Source of the DNA: Mercenaria mercenaria
Taxonomy: Eukaryota > Mollusca > Bivalvia > Venerida > Veneridae
Length of the DNA: 64,000 nt
Assembly (NCBI RefSeq): GCF_021730395.1
Contig: NC_069370.1
Coordinates: forward strand, 73,735,501 to 73,799,500
Direction of reading: 5' to 3'
In this document: positions 24,229 through 35,052 of the stretch, piece by piece
Layout: the number at the start of each line of letters is the position of its first letter
Position numbering within the stretch: the stretch's first letter is position 1
The notes under the pieces: generated by a model
The model's database searches: none
Told to the model about the DNA's origin: nothing
Seen by the model: the letters and a program-made list of their open reading frames with translations, nothing else
Position numbers and translations under genes: made by a program

Positions 24229-24976
24229 TTAAGGGGAAATGCCACAGTTGTGTGGTTTTTTTTATATAAGCAGAGAAGGAAAAATTTTAACTGGCGGGGA
24301 GAATTCTCTTAAACTTTGCATGATCATAGAGCATCATATTAGAAACAAATTTATGCAAAAAATTGGGGGTCCCGATGCTACTTTTTGAGTTATCTGCCCC
24401 TGAATGCAAGATTTTTGCTCTTTTAGGTCATTTTCAAGGGCAGATAACTCAAAATCTAGCAAACGGATACCTTATTTCATTTCACATTATTTTTTGTTAT
24501 TACATTTCCAGTCATTATACAAAGTTTCAAACCATTTTATCGAACAGATTTTTTGCTGTGTTTCAATGAGTAAACATACTGCATTTTTCTTGAAAAAAAG
24601 GGGCATAATTGGAAGAAATTTTCTATTTGTTTGCGTAAGCGACTATAGAATAAAATCCGTCTCATAGAATTCCTGCAAATTTTGTATAGTTGCAGGAAAT
24701 AAAGTAACAAACACTAATCTGAAATCAAATAAAGTGTAACTAACCATTACCTTAAGTTATCTGCTCTTGAAAATGACATAAAAGAGCAAAAAACTCGCAT
24801 TCAGGGGCAGATAACTCAAAAAGTAGCTCCGGAACCCCCATTTTTTTCTCATAAATTTGTTTCTAATATGATGCTCTATGATCATGCAAAGTTTAAGAAA
24901 ATTCTACCCGCAGGTTAAAATTTTTCCTTCTTTGCCTATATAAAAAAACCCACACAACTGTCCCGTTTCCCTTTAA
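24229..24976. mobile_element. Foldback element bounded by TTAA
   Basis: Arms of about 215 bp are inverted copies. The left arm starts TTAAGGGGAAATGCC at 24229; the right arm ends in its complement, with TTAA at 24973-24976. Shared strings include 'catgatcatagagcatcatattagaaacaaattta' in split form and 'aggggcagataactcaaaaa'. The centre is about 300 bp. Non-coding; the reading frames at 24363-24667 are chance frames across an arm. Confidence 0.7.
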
Positions 24977-25001
24977 CCTGACCGGAAATACCCCTCTAAT
25001 C

Positions 25002-26366
25002 AACAAGAGGGTCGTCATGGCCCTCTATCGCTAACATGAGTAATACTACACTACACATGTTATTAAATCTGCGATTTTTGCCATTTCAGGGGCCATAACT
25101 CTAAGACAAATAGCGTGATGTGGCTAGTCTTTGAGGAAAAAAGCAAGATCTTAATGATATATAATTTCAATGCAAGTTGGGTCATAACTCCAAGACAAAT
25201 GGTGCTATATAGCTGGTTTTCGCAGAGAACCGAGATGTTATAGATTTATAACTTCTGTACATGTTTGGTCAAAATGAAATGATAAATATGGTCTCTATTG
25301 TGTTCACAAGACTAAAATAAGCAAATTTTGCCATTTCAGCTATTACTCCGAGACAAATGGCACGATATGGCTGTTTTTTAAGGTAGTTCTGCACGTTAGG
25401 ATCGAAATTTTTTCTAAAATGTAGAATTTGATTAAACTCTGATTTTTCAAAACTTCCGAATATACTAAGAAACTTCAGCAAATAAAAAAGATGGGGTCGT
25501 GTGCTTGATTTTTTGCTAGACTGATTTGAAATATTTCGACCTCACGCAATTTTTCATAATGGGAACCTATGGGAAAACGCAATTTTCATAACATTTTCGC
25601 GAATAGAAATTGTTCTACAATGTAGATTTTAATGAAACTTCTCTCAGTCGTAAATAAACATATGGCCTATAATATGGTGAAATAAAATGTACAGGTCCGT
25701 GTGCTTATTTTTGAGATATCTGATTATGATTGCTGTGAACCGCCTATTTCAAGCGAATTTTAAGACATTATTTTGAATTATTTAACGTGTAAGATTTTTA
25801 AATATCATATTTTAACTTAAGATAGATAGTAACAGTGCCATTTTAATACATTTACTCCCGGGTTGCCCTTAATTCACTCATTAACTGACTTTCGTTTCCG
25901 TACGCCGAATCCGGGCATTATTCTACGTTTTCCGGATAAACGACGTTACGCCATCACTTCCGGTTTACCAAAGGAAGTGAGATCCTTTAAAAGTTTAATA
26001 AAAATAATAAATGTAATCTCCATTGTGTTGACAATGATAAATCAGCATTCTTTTTTTTTTTTTTTTGGCCAATTCAGGGGCCGTAACTCCAAGTAAAATG
26101 GTGCAGAACGGTTGTTTTTGAAAGGAACCGAGATCTTATAAATATATAAGTTGTGTGCAAGTGTAGTAAAAAAAAAGGTTTTAATCGTGTTCACAAGGCT
26201 AAAATCATTAATTATTGCCACCTCTGGGGCAATAACTCCAATACGAATAGCTTGATAGCTAGATATATACACGTTCTGTGCAAGTTTTGTTAAAATCAAA
26301 TAATAAATGTTGTCTCTATCGTATTCACAAGAAAAATGTGAACGGACAGACGGATGGACGACGGAC
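25002..26366 (+). repeat. Dispersed repeat 'aacaagagggtcgtcatgg', tandem units
   Basis: Begins with the palindromic AGGGTCGTCATGGCCCT and ends 'gaacggacagacggatggacg'. In between are diverged ~130-150 bp units that repeat 'aactccaagacaaatggtg...' and 'gtctctattgtgttcacaag'. I recall this hairpin-led family from bivalve genomes. It is interrupted by another element at 25378-25975. Confidence 0.55.
25378..25975 (+). mobile_element. Element inserted in the 25.0-26.4 kb repeat
   Basis: The unit sequence breaks at TTAAGGTAGTTCTGCACG (25378) and resumes near 'gatcctttaaaag' (25980). The start shares TTAAGG with other elements here, but I could not find a matching inverted right end. It may be truncated. 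Confidence 0.4.
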
Positions 26367-27279
26367 GTCCTACAAAATATTAACAATGCTTGCTCAGGGT
26401 GACACCGTCACTTACGTCAGCAGAACGTTCGGGTGCCACAGGAACGTCATTACTCGTCCGCGTCAATGATTTCTGTAAACTGGTCGAGAGGCGGTATAAA
26501 CAACCTGAATGACCTTCAAAACGCTCTTACTCAAGAATGGATTAACATTCCTCGTGACGTCATTTGACGTTAAGTTAGGTCCATGCGCGGTCGCATCAAT
26601 GCTTGAATCAATTATACAGGTGGTCACACACGATATTGAAACAAAATTGTCTTTAAGAAATGAAAAAATAATCGAAACACAGGCAGTAATGTTTTGATAA
26701 TCTGATAAGAGAGAGATTCGCAACTTTTGTTTTTGACCCCTGTTGTGTTTGAATAGCCAAAAATCCCCTTATATGTCAAAATTTTGCACATCAGATTGGT
26801 CATAAACTGTCCTGAATTTTGGTACCAAACATATAATACTTTTGGACGAAATAATAAACTTAAATTGAGGAAAACCTAAGTGCACACTTTCCTTTGCAAC
26901 AGAGTATATTTTGCAACAAAGAACAGTATTTCTTAGTCATTGTTTGCCTATACTTAATATGATTGCATTAGTTTATACTAATTTATTTTAGGTAATTGTG
27001 ATGAAAGTTTAAAGCTTAGAATATGGTTGCATTGTGATCAACACCGTACACAGCACGATATTGTTAATTTGTCCATTTTACAATCGTTAATTAAATAATT
27101 ATCACGCTCTTCTGATAATATTTCTGTAAAACATAAGTCCTTAATTTAATTTCTTTTCCTAATAGAATTGTTTGTGTAACCTTACTACTCTCTTCCAACC
27201 ATATTTCTGTTATATATGTTTATCACTGAAGCTCTCTTGTGATACTTTAAAGCACAAAGGGCAGTTTGATAAATATTAC
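26367..27279. other. Intergenic, nothing recognised
   Basis: Short reading frames on both strands of 26463-26723 show no recognised family. Confidence 0.4.
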
Positions 27280-27360
27280 AATATGAGCCAAACCATGAGA
27301 AAACCAACATAGTGCTTTTGCGACCAGCATGGATCCAGACCAGCCTTGATCAAACTCACA
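27280..27360 (+). repeat. Fragment of a bivalve-type dispersed repeat
   Basis: Contains 'atgagccaaaccatgagaaaa' in split form and 'tgcgaccagcatggatccag' followed by 'accagcc', a string I recall from many bivalve sequences. A worse copy is at 22210. Confidence 0.5.
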
Positions 27361-27508
27361 CAAAGTATATTATGAAAAGTAGCAAAATATTTACATTTAC
27401 TATATATTTTGTATTAAAAGGTAAAAGCCTTATTTTAATACCATTTGTATAATAATATCAAGGATGACCCTTTCCGCAAGATTGCACACGCAAGCTGTAG
27501 TCATTCAC

Positions 27509-27539
<31 letters not shown>

Positions 27540-28052
27540 GCGTATCTCGATTTTTTTCTTCAAAAATTGAATGCATTGACAACACAACATCGTGGACATG
27601 ACGATCTATCACAACAGCAATATTTAAGTGTCATGTTGCGGCTGTAAAAAGTCTCCCTGTACTTGGATTCAGTGTTGTTATATTTTTGTTATATTTTCTG
27701 GTCACTTGGGATCGTGGAGTCCATTCAACATATTTGTAATAGAGGTCCGCTTAAGTCGGTGCTAGGGGCGTGATTCGTGTTGCACATTTCATTACCTCTA
27801 TTGAACAGACTCAATCAAACCAAGCCTACTAGGATTCTTCTTGGTTGCATTCTTTGCTTCCAAGGGATCTTTTTACAGATTTTATTATTAATGTAATTTA
27901 TAAAAACATTGGTACTTCTGCGTAGATTAATATTATTTACTGTTTTAGTAATATTTATATATGCATCACAAGCAAAATGAAATGTGTCCTCTATGTATTT
28001 CTTTTAACAAAATTCGCACTTGTGATCTGTTCGTTTCTCCTGTCCTAGATAC

Positions 28053-30290
28053 ATTATTATTATCATTATTGTAATTATATACCATATTTATAAGGCACTC
28101 TTTTCATACAAAAATACGTTCAAAAGTGTTTTACATAAAAAATATTTATATAATGCTCAATAAAAATGGTAACTGAACTATTATAGAAAGAATCTAAAAT
28201 TACATTACGGTAATAAGATACGTAGCATTTCAAATTAAAGGTAAGCAGAGCAAAACATGAAATAAAGTACAATATCGTAAAACATTAACTGACCTAGCAA
28301 AGACACACGTTAGAGCTGAATAGAACAGAAGATATCTTACATTTTGAACAGACAGAATTTACCAGTATGATGCCTGCGAAATGCATCACAGCATGCAAAC
28401 CGTCCCGGATGATTGGGTCAGTCCCCACCTAAACGGTCCGGAGAACATCCATGATACATCCCACAGAAAAAACACTGTCTGTATTATTCTGTCACACTAC
28501 TAGGAGTTCTTGATTAGAGTAATTGATTGGCAGGCAAAGTACCTACATTATTCTATCAGGTAATTAGTGAGATTAGTTCCCAAAGAATTGTATGAAATAT
28601 TGCGTCTTTAGCGCTTTTTTGAAACTTTGCAAGGTCTTACACTCTCTTATGCCAGATGGAAGGGCATTCCATAACCTCGCAGCTGCTGTCTGAAAGCTCC
28701 TGTCACTAAATCGCACTGACTGACTTTAGGCACCACTAATTTTAATGCATTATTCTGCGATCTCAGATTTCTGGATGGCGTATATATTTCTAACATGTTC
28801 AGTATATAGGCTGGTGATTGATATTCGAGTGCCTTATATGTATGAGTTAGAATTTTGTATTCTACCCTACATTGCACAGGAAGCCAATGGAGTTCACGCA
28901 GCACAGGTGTTATATACATGTAGTCGTATCTGGATGTTCTGGTTACGATTCTAGCTGCCGTATTTTGGACATATTGCAGTTTGTTCATTGACTGTTTTGA
29001 AATCCCATATAGAAGAGAGTTGCAATAATCCAAACGTGATTTAACAAGAGATTTGATTAGAGATTTGGTTGCGTTTGCGGTTATATATTGTCTTATGTGA
29101 CTAATTTGCCGCAACTGTGCATAGGAATTCCTACACACACTATTCACATGTTGCTCCATCCTCGTGTTCGAGTCCAGGAAAGCACCGAGGTTCCTGACAC
29201 TGCCTGATTGTTTGATTTCAGAGCCGTCCACTTTCACAGATATGTTTGAAACAGATTGTGTTTTGTGTTCAGATGAAAATATGATTAATTCAGTTTTTTA
29301 AGCATTTAGTTCCAACATGTTGGTATTCATCCAACTTACTATATCCTTTAAACAACTTTCAACGCGGTGAATGGTCTCTTCAATATACATTCTGTTTATT
29401 GGTTTAAAGGAATGAATCGTCCGCATAGAAATGATTGTTCAGTCCGTGCTTTCTGCAGATAGCCCCGACTGGTTTTGTGTACATTGTATAGTTTTTTTGG
29501 CCCCAGGGCAGACCCTTAGGGTACACTGTACTTCATGAGCACTGGTTGTGATAGCTCACTATCTATGCATACGGTCTGGTAGCGGTCACTAAGGTATGAC
29601 ATCATCCATGCGAGTGGCATGCCTGTAATACCAAAGTGACGTTCAAGGCGATGAATCAACGTCCCGTGGTCGATAGTGTCAAATGCTGCAGAGAGATCGA
29701 GCATCACAAGAATAGTCACATTGTTCTTATCCAACGATTAAAGAATGTCATTTTGGACTTTTAATTGGGCGGTTTCGGTCGACTGGAATTTCTTATAAGC
29801 AGATTGATTGACTTCATGGAGTTCATTGTTCCTCAGATGATTTTCAGTTAGAACATCTACCACTTTTCTAAGATTTTAGACAGAAACGACAGGTTTGACA
29901 CAGGTCTATAGTTTTTAGGACATTAGAATCTAGGCTTGGCTTTTTTAGAAGAGGTCTTACTCGTGAATGATTGAACGCTTTGGGCACATACGCAGCATCT
30001 AGAAATCCATTTATAATAATTGTTATCACTGGTGTTAGTTCGTCAAGACATTCTTTTAATAACCATGTTGGGATAGGATCTAGTTCACAAGATTTGTTTG
30101 CTGACTTTTTAATAATTGATTTCACTTCGTCTTCTGAGGGTTGAGTAAACTCAACATAATTGACACCTGTGTATTCAGTTTCTATGTCATCTAAATCAGA
30201 TACAGATTGTGTTTGCGATGTTATGTTGTTTCTGATTGTTTCAATCTTTCCAATGAGCAGAATTGGTTCCGCGTTTAAAGTTATATTACT
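28053..30290 (-). mobile_element. CR1/L2-like LINE, 5'-truncated and decayed
   Basis: Minus-strand RT pieces: SCELDPIPTWLLKECLDELTP (split), then VMLDLSAAFDTIDHGTLIHRL (split) with MMSYLSDRYQTVCID, then a long C-terminal frame (29237-28647) with SRLDYCNSLLYGIS, KLQYVQNTAARIVT, LRELHWLPVQCRVEYKILTH and YTPSRNLRSQ, all typical of CR1/L2 elements. The 3' UTR runs to an (AAT)-like tail near 28053-28072. Frame breaks separate the pieces and the endonuclease is absent. A second copy of the 3' end is at 44.2-45.5 kb. Confidence 0.85.
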
Positions 30291-30299
30291 ATTGTGTTA

Positions 30300-30914
30300 A
30301 ATACATGATATCGTTACATGAGATTTTGAAAGGTCAGGTCATGTGCCCAAAACGTATTCTTTGCTTGGATACTGAATTCCATTTCTGGTTTTTGGCGATA
30401 CCTTGTTCATAATACTACGGAATTGCGATCCAGATTCATTTCCTAATTCAGCTGTGTATTCCACAGAATGTTTGCAGCAACTTCTGAATGTCTTCCAGTA
30501 TATAGAGTTATCGTTTGCAATATGATTTTACACAGAAATGGAAGACGCAAACGGATTTGGACATACGTCTCTTAAAACTGAACCACTATTTACACTGTTA
30601 GATGGTAGGAAGACGTAGCTTACTCATAAGCAATTCTATTTCGTTAAATACCTTGGATAAAGTTATGACGAAACATTTCATTGTTTTCCAAAATTACTTT
30701 TTTTTGGTTAGTCTGTTGGATTCTTAACGTTTATGGTACTTTTACTCAAATCTAATTATATTTAATTTACTTCATCATGTAGTCATGTTGACAAACTACA
30801 ATGAGCGTAATAAATATATTTCAATGAACACAACAGGGCTTCCATTTTTTAACCTACATGATTATTTTCTTTTTATATTTTATAATGTAGTTCAGATTTG
30901 GGACACTTGTGCGA

Positions 30915-30971
<57 letters not shown>

Positions 30972-31480
30972 TATAGCAGAATCATTTTTTTCTAAAAATA
31001 ATCTAGCCGGTAGCCAGATTAACTACACACGAAGGAAGTCATTTGCATACAAATAGGTATGTTTACATGTGATAGCATGCTCTTGATATTGTTATGAAAT
31101 TGTGGACGATTTTCATGAAGTAATGATAGACATAACACCTCTAGTTCTCGACAAGATGAGTGATATTTCTAAACGGATGTAACGTCGATTTGTACATTAA
31201 AGGAATAATTGCCTGTGTGTAGTTATCTTGATATAAAACATATTGGATGAATTGAAATGTGCCGTGGCCGAGGTGTGTTGTATCAAGATGGTAACTAGAT
31301 AGACACAATTAATTCCTCCAGAAAAAGGTCACAATAACAAACACATGGAATCTGTATAAATTGAAAGAACATTTCTAAAAATAGAAATTAAGGTTAAAAA
31401 GTAAAACTGACTTTTGTTATTCCGTCGAAATTTAAATTTATCTACAGAATATAGAAAACGTGTAAATCATATGTGTTTAA
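30300..31480. other. Intergenic with poly(A)/TA run
   Basis: Contains a run of 40 A (30916-30955) followed by TA repeats to about 30975. Nothing else recognised. It lies 3' of the complete metalloprotease gene. Confidence 0.5.
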
Positions 31481-31488
31481 CCTTTTTT

Positions 31489-31494
31489 TTTATT
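31489..31494 (-). promoter_or_regulatory. Polyadenylation signal AATAAA
   Basis: AATAAA on the minus strand, 32-37 bases after the metalloprotease stop codon at 31526-31528. It would give a very short 3' UTR. Confidence 0.55.
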
Positions 31495-31525
31495 GGTATT
31501 TTTGGTTGATTGACAACAGAAACAT

Positions 31526-32356
31526 CTAACGTGACTCTGAACTATCACGAGACTTTGATTTACATGTTCTGCAGCAGATGGAATTTTTAGCCCAGGAATA
31601 ACTACAACATTTATTTCCTTTACAGGAAACTAGTTTAATTTTACGCCCTCTACGTATTGTTCCGTAGCATTTTCCCCTATAGCATGCTGCAGTTGTTGTT
31701 GTCGTTGTCGCAGGAGTGGTCGTTGTGTTGTTTTCATTTCCGTTGTTGTCTCGACAGTAGCGGCAACAGCTAGAAACTGCTCCCCAATGCTCCTGGCAAC
31801 AATCATTTCCGGTGCAACAAACTCGTCTACGATTTCTTCCCCATCCGATTATCAAACAACACTTACGTGTGCAGTATGGTGACACAGTTGATACTGGTGT
31901 GGTATTAGAACAACAATTGTTGAAGCACGTGGTATCTCGAGCCCAGCTGTTTTGACAACAATTTTCACCCCTACAGCAGTATCTCTTCCATCGCCAACCA
32001 ATCCAAAACGTTTTACAGCATTTTTCATCAGATGTACACGCTGTCGTAGTTGTGGTTGGGGTTGAGGAAGTAGAACTGGTTGTTGATGTGGTCGTTGTTG
32101 ATGTAGACGATGAAGTGGAAGTCGTAGACGTAGTAGATGGTGTAGAAGATGTTGTCGTTGAGGGAGTAGAGGAAGTGGTTGATGTTGTTGTTGAGGTGGA
32201 TGAAGTAGTTGACGGGGTGGTGGAAGTGGTTGATGATGTTGAAGTGGATGAAGTAGTTGATGAAATAGTTGAGGTTGTCGAACTTGTGGTGGAATCTGTG
32301 GTTGTTGTTGTGGTTGCTATAACAGTCCGAGCAACACAAAGTCCGCGGTAACACCA
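31526..32356 (-). CDS. Metalloprotease A last exon: mucin stalk and three CC modules
   Basis: Acceptor GCAG at 32357-32360; the frame runs 276 codons to TAG. WCYRGLC completes the ADAMTS-like Cys-rich segment, then about 90 residues are nearly all Thr/Ser/Pro (likely O-glycosylated), coded by ACA/ACN-type triplets. Three modules follow with spacing C-x(3-5)-CC-x12-CC-x4-CC-x9-C/CC..., each with an aromatic/basic stretch (GWRWKRY, GWGRNRRRV, RRGRKIKLV) and a conserved Trp four residues after the second-last CC. Module 3 has lost one Cys from each of two CC pairs. A second Thr tract separates modules 2 and 3. I do not recognise this module. Confidence 0.9.
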   Translation of the reverse strand, partial: WCYRGLCVARTVIATTTTTTDSTTSSTTSTISSTTSSTSTSSTTSTTPSTTSSTSTTTSTTSSTPSTTTSSTPSTTSTTSTSSSTSTTTTSTTSSTSSTPTTTTTACTSDEKCCKTFWIGWRWKRYCCRGENCCQNSWARDTTCFNNCCSNTTPVSTVSPYCTRKCCLIIGWGRNRRRVCCTGNDCCQEHWGAVSSCCRYCRDNNGNENNTTTTPATTTTTTAACYRGKCYGTIRRGRKIKLVSCKGNKCCSYSWAKNSICCRTCKSKSRDSSESR

Positions 32357-35012
32357 CTGCAATCAAAGATAATAATGTTCTTTTGTTACAATTGTTCATG
32401 TGATGAAAAAACACATTTTTTCTTTCCTAATGGTCTTCAAGTTTAAGAACGGCCGGTACAGCCTTAGTCATAAAAGGCACGTATGAAATGCTTGCTTCTC
32501 CTCATTGTTTTCGATAATGATGACGACGAAGATAAGAACAAAAATGTTAAGACGTCAAGTGATATTTATGGAAGTATTACCTTATTCTCTGAAGAAGAAC
32601 CGCAAGGGGTACCAGCCAGAGGATAAAGCGGGTAATATGTCCCGCTACATCCAGTGTCCGTGGCACAATGGTAACCACCGTAACAATCACTGTCACTTAT
32701 CGACTGCAAAATAAAATGACGAAATTGTGTTTTCAGTATTAATCTAGATATTTTAATGTCTTACAGATCAAGCTCGTGTTCCGTTTCTTGAACGTGTATC
32801 TCGTCTAAATTATGGAAATACTTTATCAAGATTAAAAAACTGGTCTAACTTGACTAAAATCAATCTCAAGACTTAATTATTTTTATTTTGTTGTTTTACT
32901 TTCCTTGACTGATATATATCGTGTTTTTATTTTTGCTATTTTTCGCTCTTGAAGAAGATTCATGCATCTGTGTAACAAATACGAAACACTTACTGACTGA
33001 CAGGATGACGTAGAAGAGTACATCTGACATTGCTGGTCTAAGGAATAGACTATACCCGGAAGTTGTTGTAGTTGCTGTTGTTGCGCAAGCGCGAAGTCCC
33101 CGTTTGAGAATGCGTGTTCCTGCATACAGTTGCTTGAAAGTCTGTGGATCAAGGGCAGAGAATGTCATTTGAGAAATAGAACAAAAAGACAGATATCTTA
33201 CGCATAAATTGCTATTACACGTAATTGCTGTTTAACTCTCGTGACTGTTCCGTTTGTTTAAAAACTGCCATGTAAATAAATTCCAACGCAACCTGGAAAA
33301 CTATGATTTAAATCAGTTTCGTCTATCATCGGATATAAGATTGGAAAAGGCGGTGACCTCAAGGTAAAGCGGTCAAACAACATCACTCTATCACTCGGAA
33401 AACTTCCAACACAGCAAGGAAAGCTCCACCTTTTAAAAGTTTTTGCATCATAAAAAAATATGATGTTTTAAAAGTACTTTTCTCGAAGATTTTGTTTTGA
33501 AGTACGTTTTGTGAATTTATAAAGTGTTTGGTTTTATATAACTGAAGCGCACATTTTTACAAACAAATTATTTCTCTTTCTATGCTATTTTATGAAATAA
33601 AATGCGCTTTAAACGGGAATGGTTACTGACAGACTGTAAAACTAAAACATAAATCTTGTCCTCAGTCAGGTTCATAAGCATGCCATAATCATTCATAATT
33701 CATCAATAATCATTTCATTGATTTTATTTGGAATATTACCGCTAGGACGTCATTTTGTGTTTCATTTGAAGTCGTTCAGATAAACCTGTCAATTTACATT
33801 AAATATTTCAAGATAAAACAAATTAACAGTTCCTACCCGTTAATAAAAGACTTGAACGCCGCTACACTACACTGCGAGAATGTCCACTGTGCCTCAGCGT
33901 AAGATAACGTCGTTGTAGCCGAACTAACTGAAGTCATGATATTTTTCGCAGAAGGCGAGCACGACGATGACGTGGTACCGCTCTGGCCATCATGCTCAGA
34001 TCCCAACGCATGTCCAAGCTCATGAGCTGCAACGCCGGAGACACGGGATCCATCTACTTCCGTAAATGATACCTGTTTAGAAAAAAGGTGTCGAAGTTAG
34101 TCATCCTAACATCATTACAGTCGTGGTGTTTTAACATTTTGTGTTTCATATTCACTTAGGCCTATAGGTCAATACGTGGATCGTATCATATCAAAATGTA
34201 TGCAAAGTATTACAAAATTTTACTAATATTATTAACTGTGTAGTGAAATCAAGGACTTTCTAAACCAAGAATTGAGAAGTACACGTACTTATTAGTTCTC
34301 TGAGTGAATAAAGTTTACTGCAGACACTACTTCCCCGAAATTATAATCTCGAGTAATCTGGTCTTCACTGACAATTCCATTGACTATATCATTTCTACAT
34401 TAAATGCATTCGGGTTGCGAATCAATTCCATTGGCAGAATTTTAGACGTAGGACATGGCAGTTAGACATTGTATCAAGGGAAAAATAAAACGCACCTGAT
34501 AGTTTGAATTACAAACTGTTCCCACGTATGCTACGCCTTCAACCCCAGTAGAAACCGGAAATGAGCTAAAGTTAGCCACGTCAACCCTGAAAACATATAT
34601 AGGTGTTTGCTATTAATGTAAATGAATTGCTTATATCGAGTCAGTGCCCTAAATGTGTATTATAAATCATTCTATATACATGTACCTTGAAATAGAAAAA
34701 AATATTGATGCGTTTAGCCCAACTTGTTTTGAGGTTATGTTAATTTTCACACGCTGTTTTAACAATCTCACGATCTCCTCTGTGCCCATCCTAACTATCA
34801 ATATCCAATTTTCAGTAATGCTGAAAACTTACATCGACATTGCCATCATGTGGTCATGTTGAGGAAAATTGCTTTGTGTTCTTCTCCAAGCTCTGATGTT
34901 GTTTAGAATGACAGAAACATCTATGTAAGCCTTGGTTACAGCCTCTCCGTTAATGATTCCTGTGGTAACTCTTTGACTTGACGTGGACCATGAAGCGTCT
35001 CCAGCCGTCTGT

Positions 35013-35052
<40 letters not shown>

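Noticed and set aside
27507-27540. AAT repeat as a LINE tail
   Set aside because: No LINE 3' UTR adjoins it; a plain microsatellite.
32052-32351. Plus-strand frame of 99 codons, very rich in Val/Glu/Asp
   Set aside because: It is the antisense of the Thr/Ser-coding triplet repeat in the last metalloprotease exon; repeats keep all frames open.
32028-32414. Minus-strand frame of 128 codons rich in Asn/His/Phe
   Set aside because: Shadow frame of the same Thr/Ser repeat, crossing the splice acceptor at 32357.
32896-33168. ATG-initiated frame MTFSALDPQTF over the Cys-rich exon
   Set aside because: Wrong frame; the phase-matched frame gives the ADAMTS-like NCMQEH...GIVYSLDQQC.
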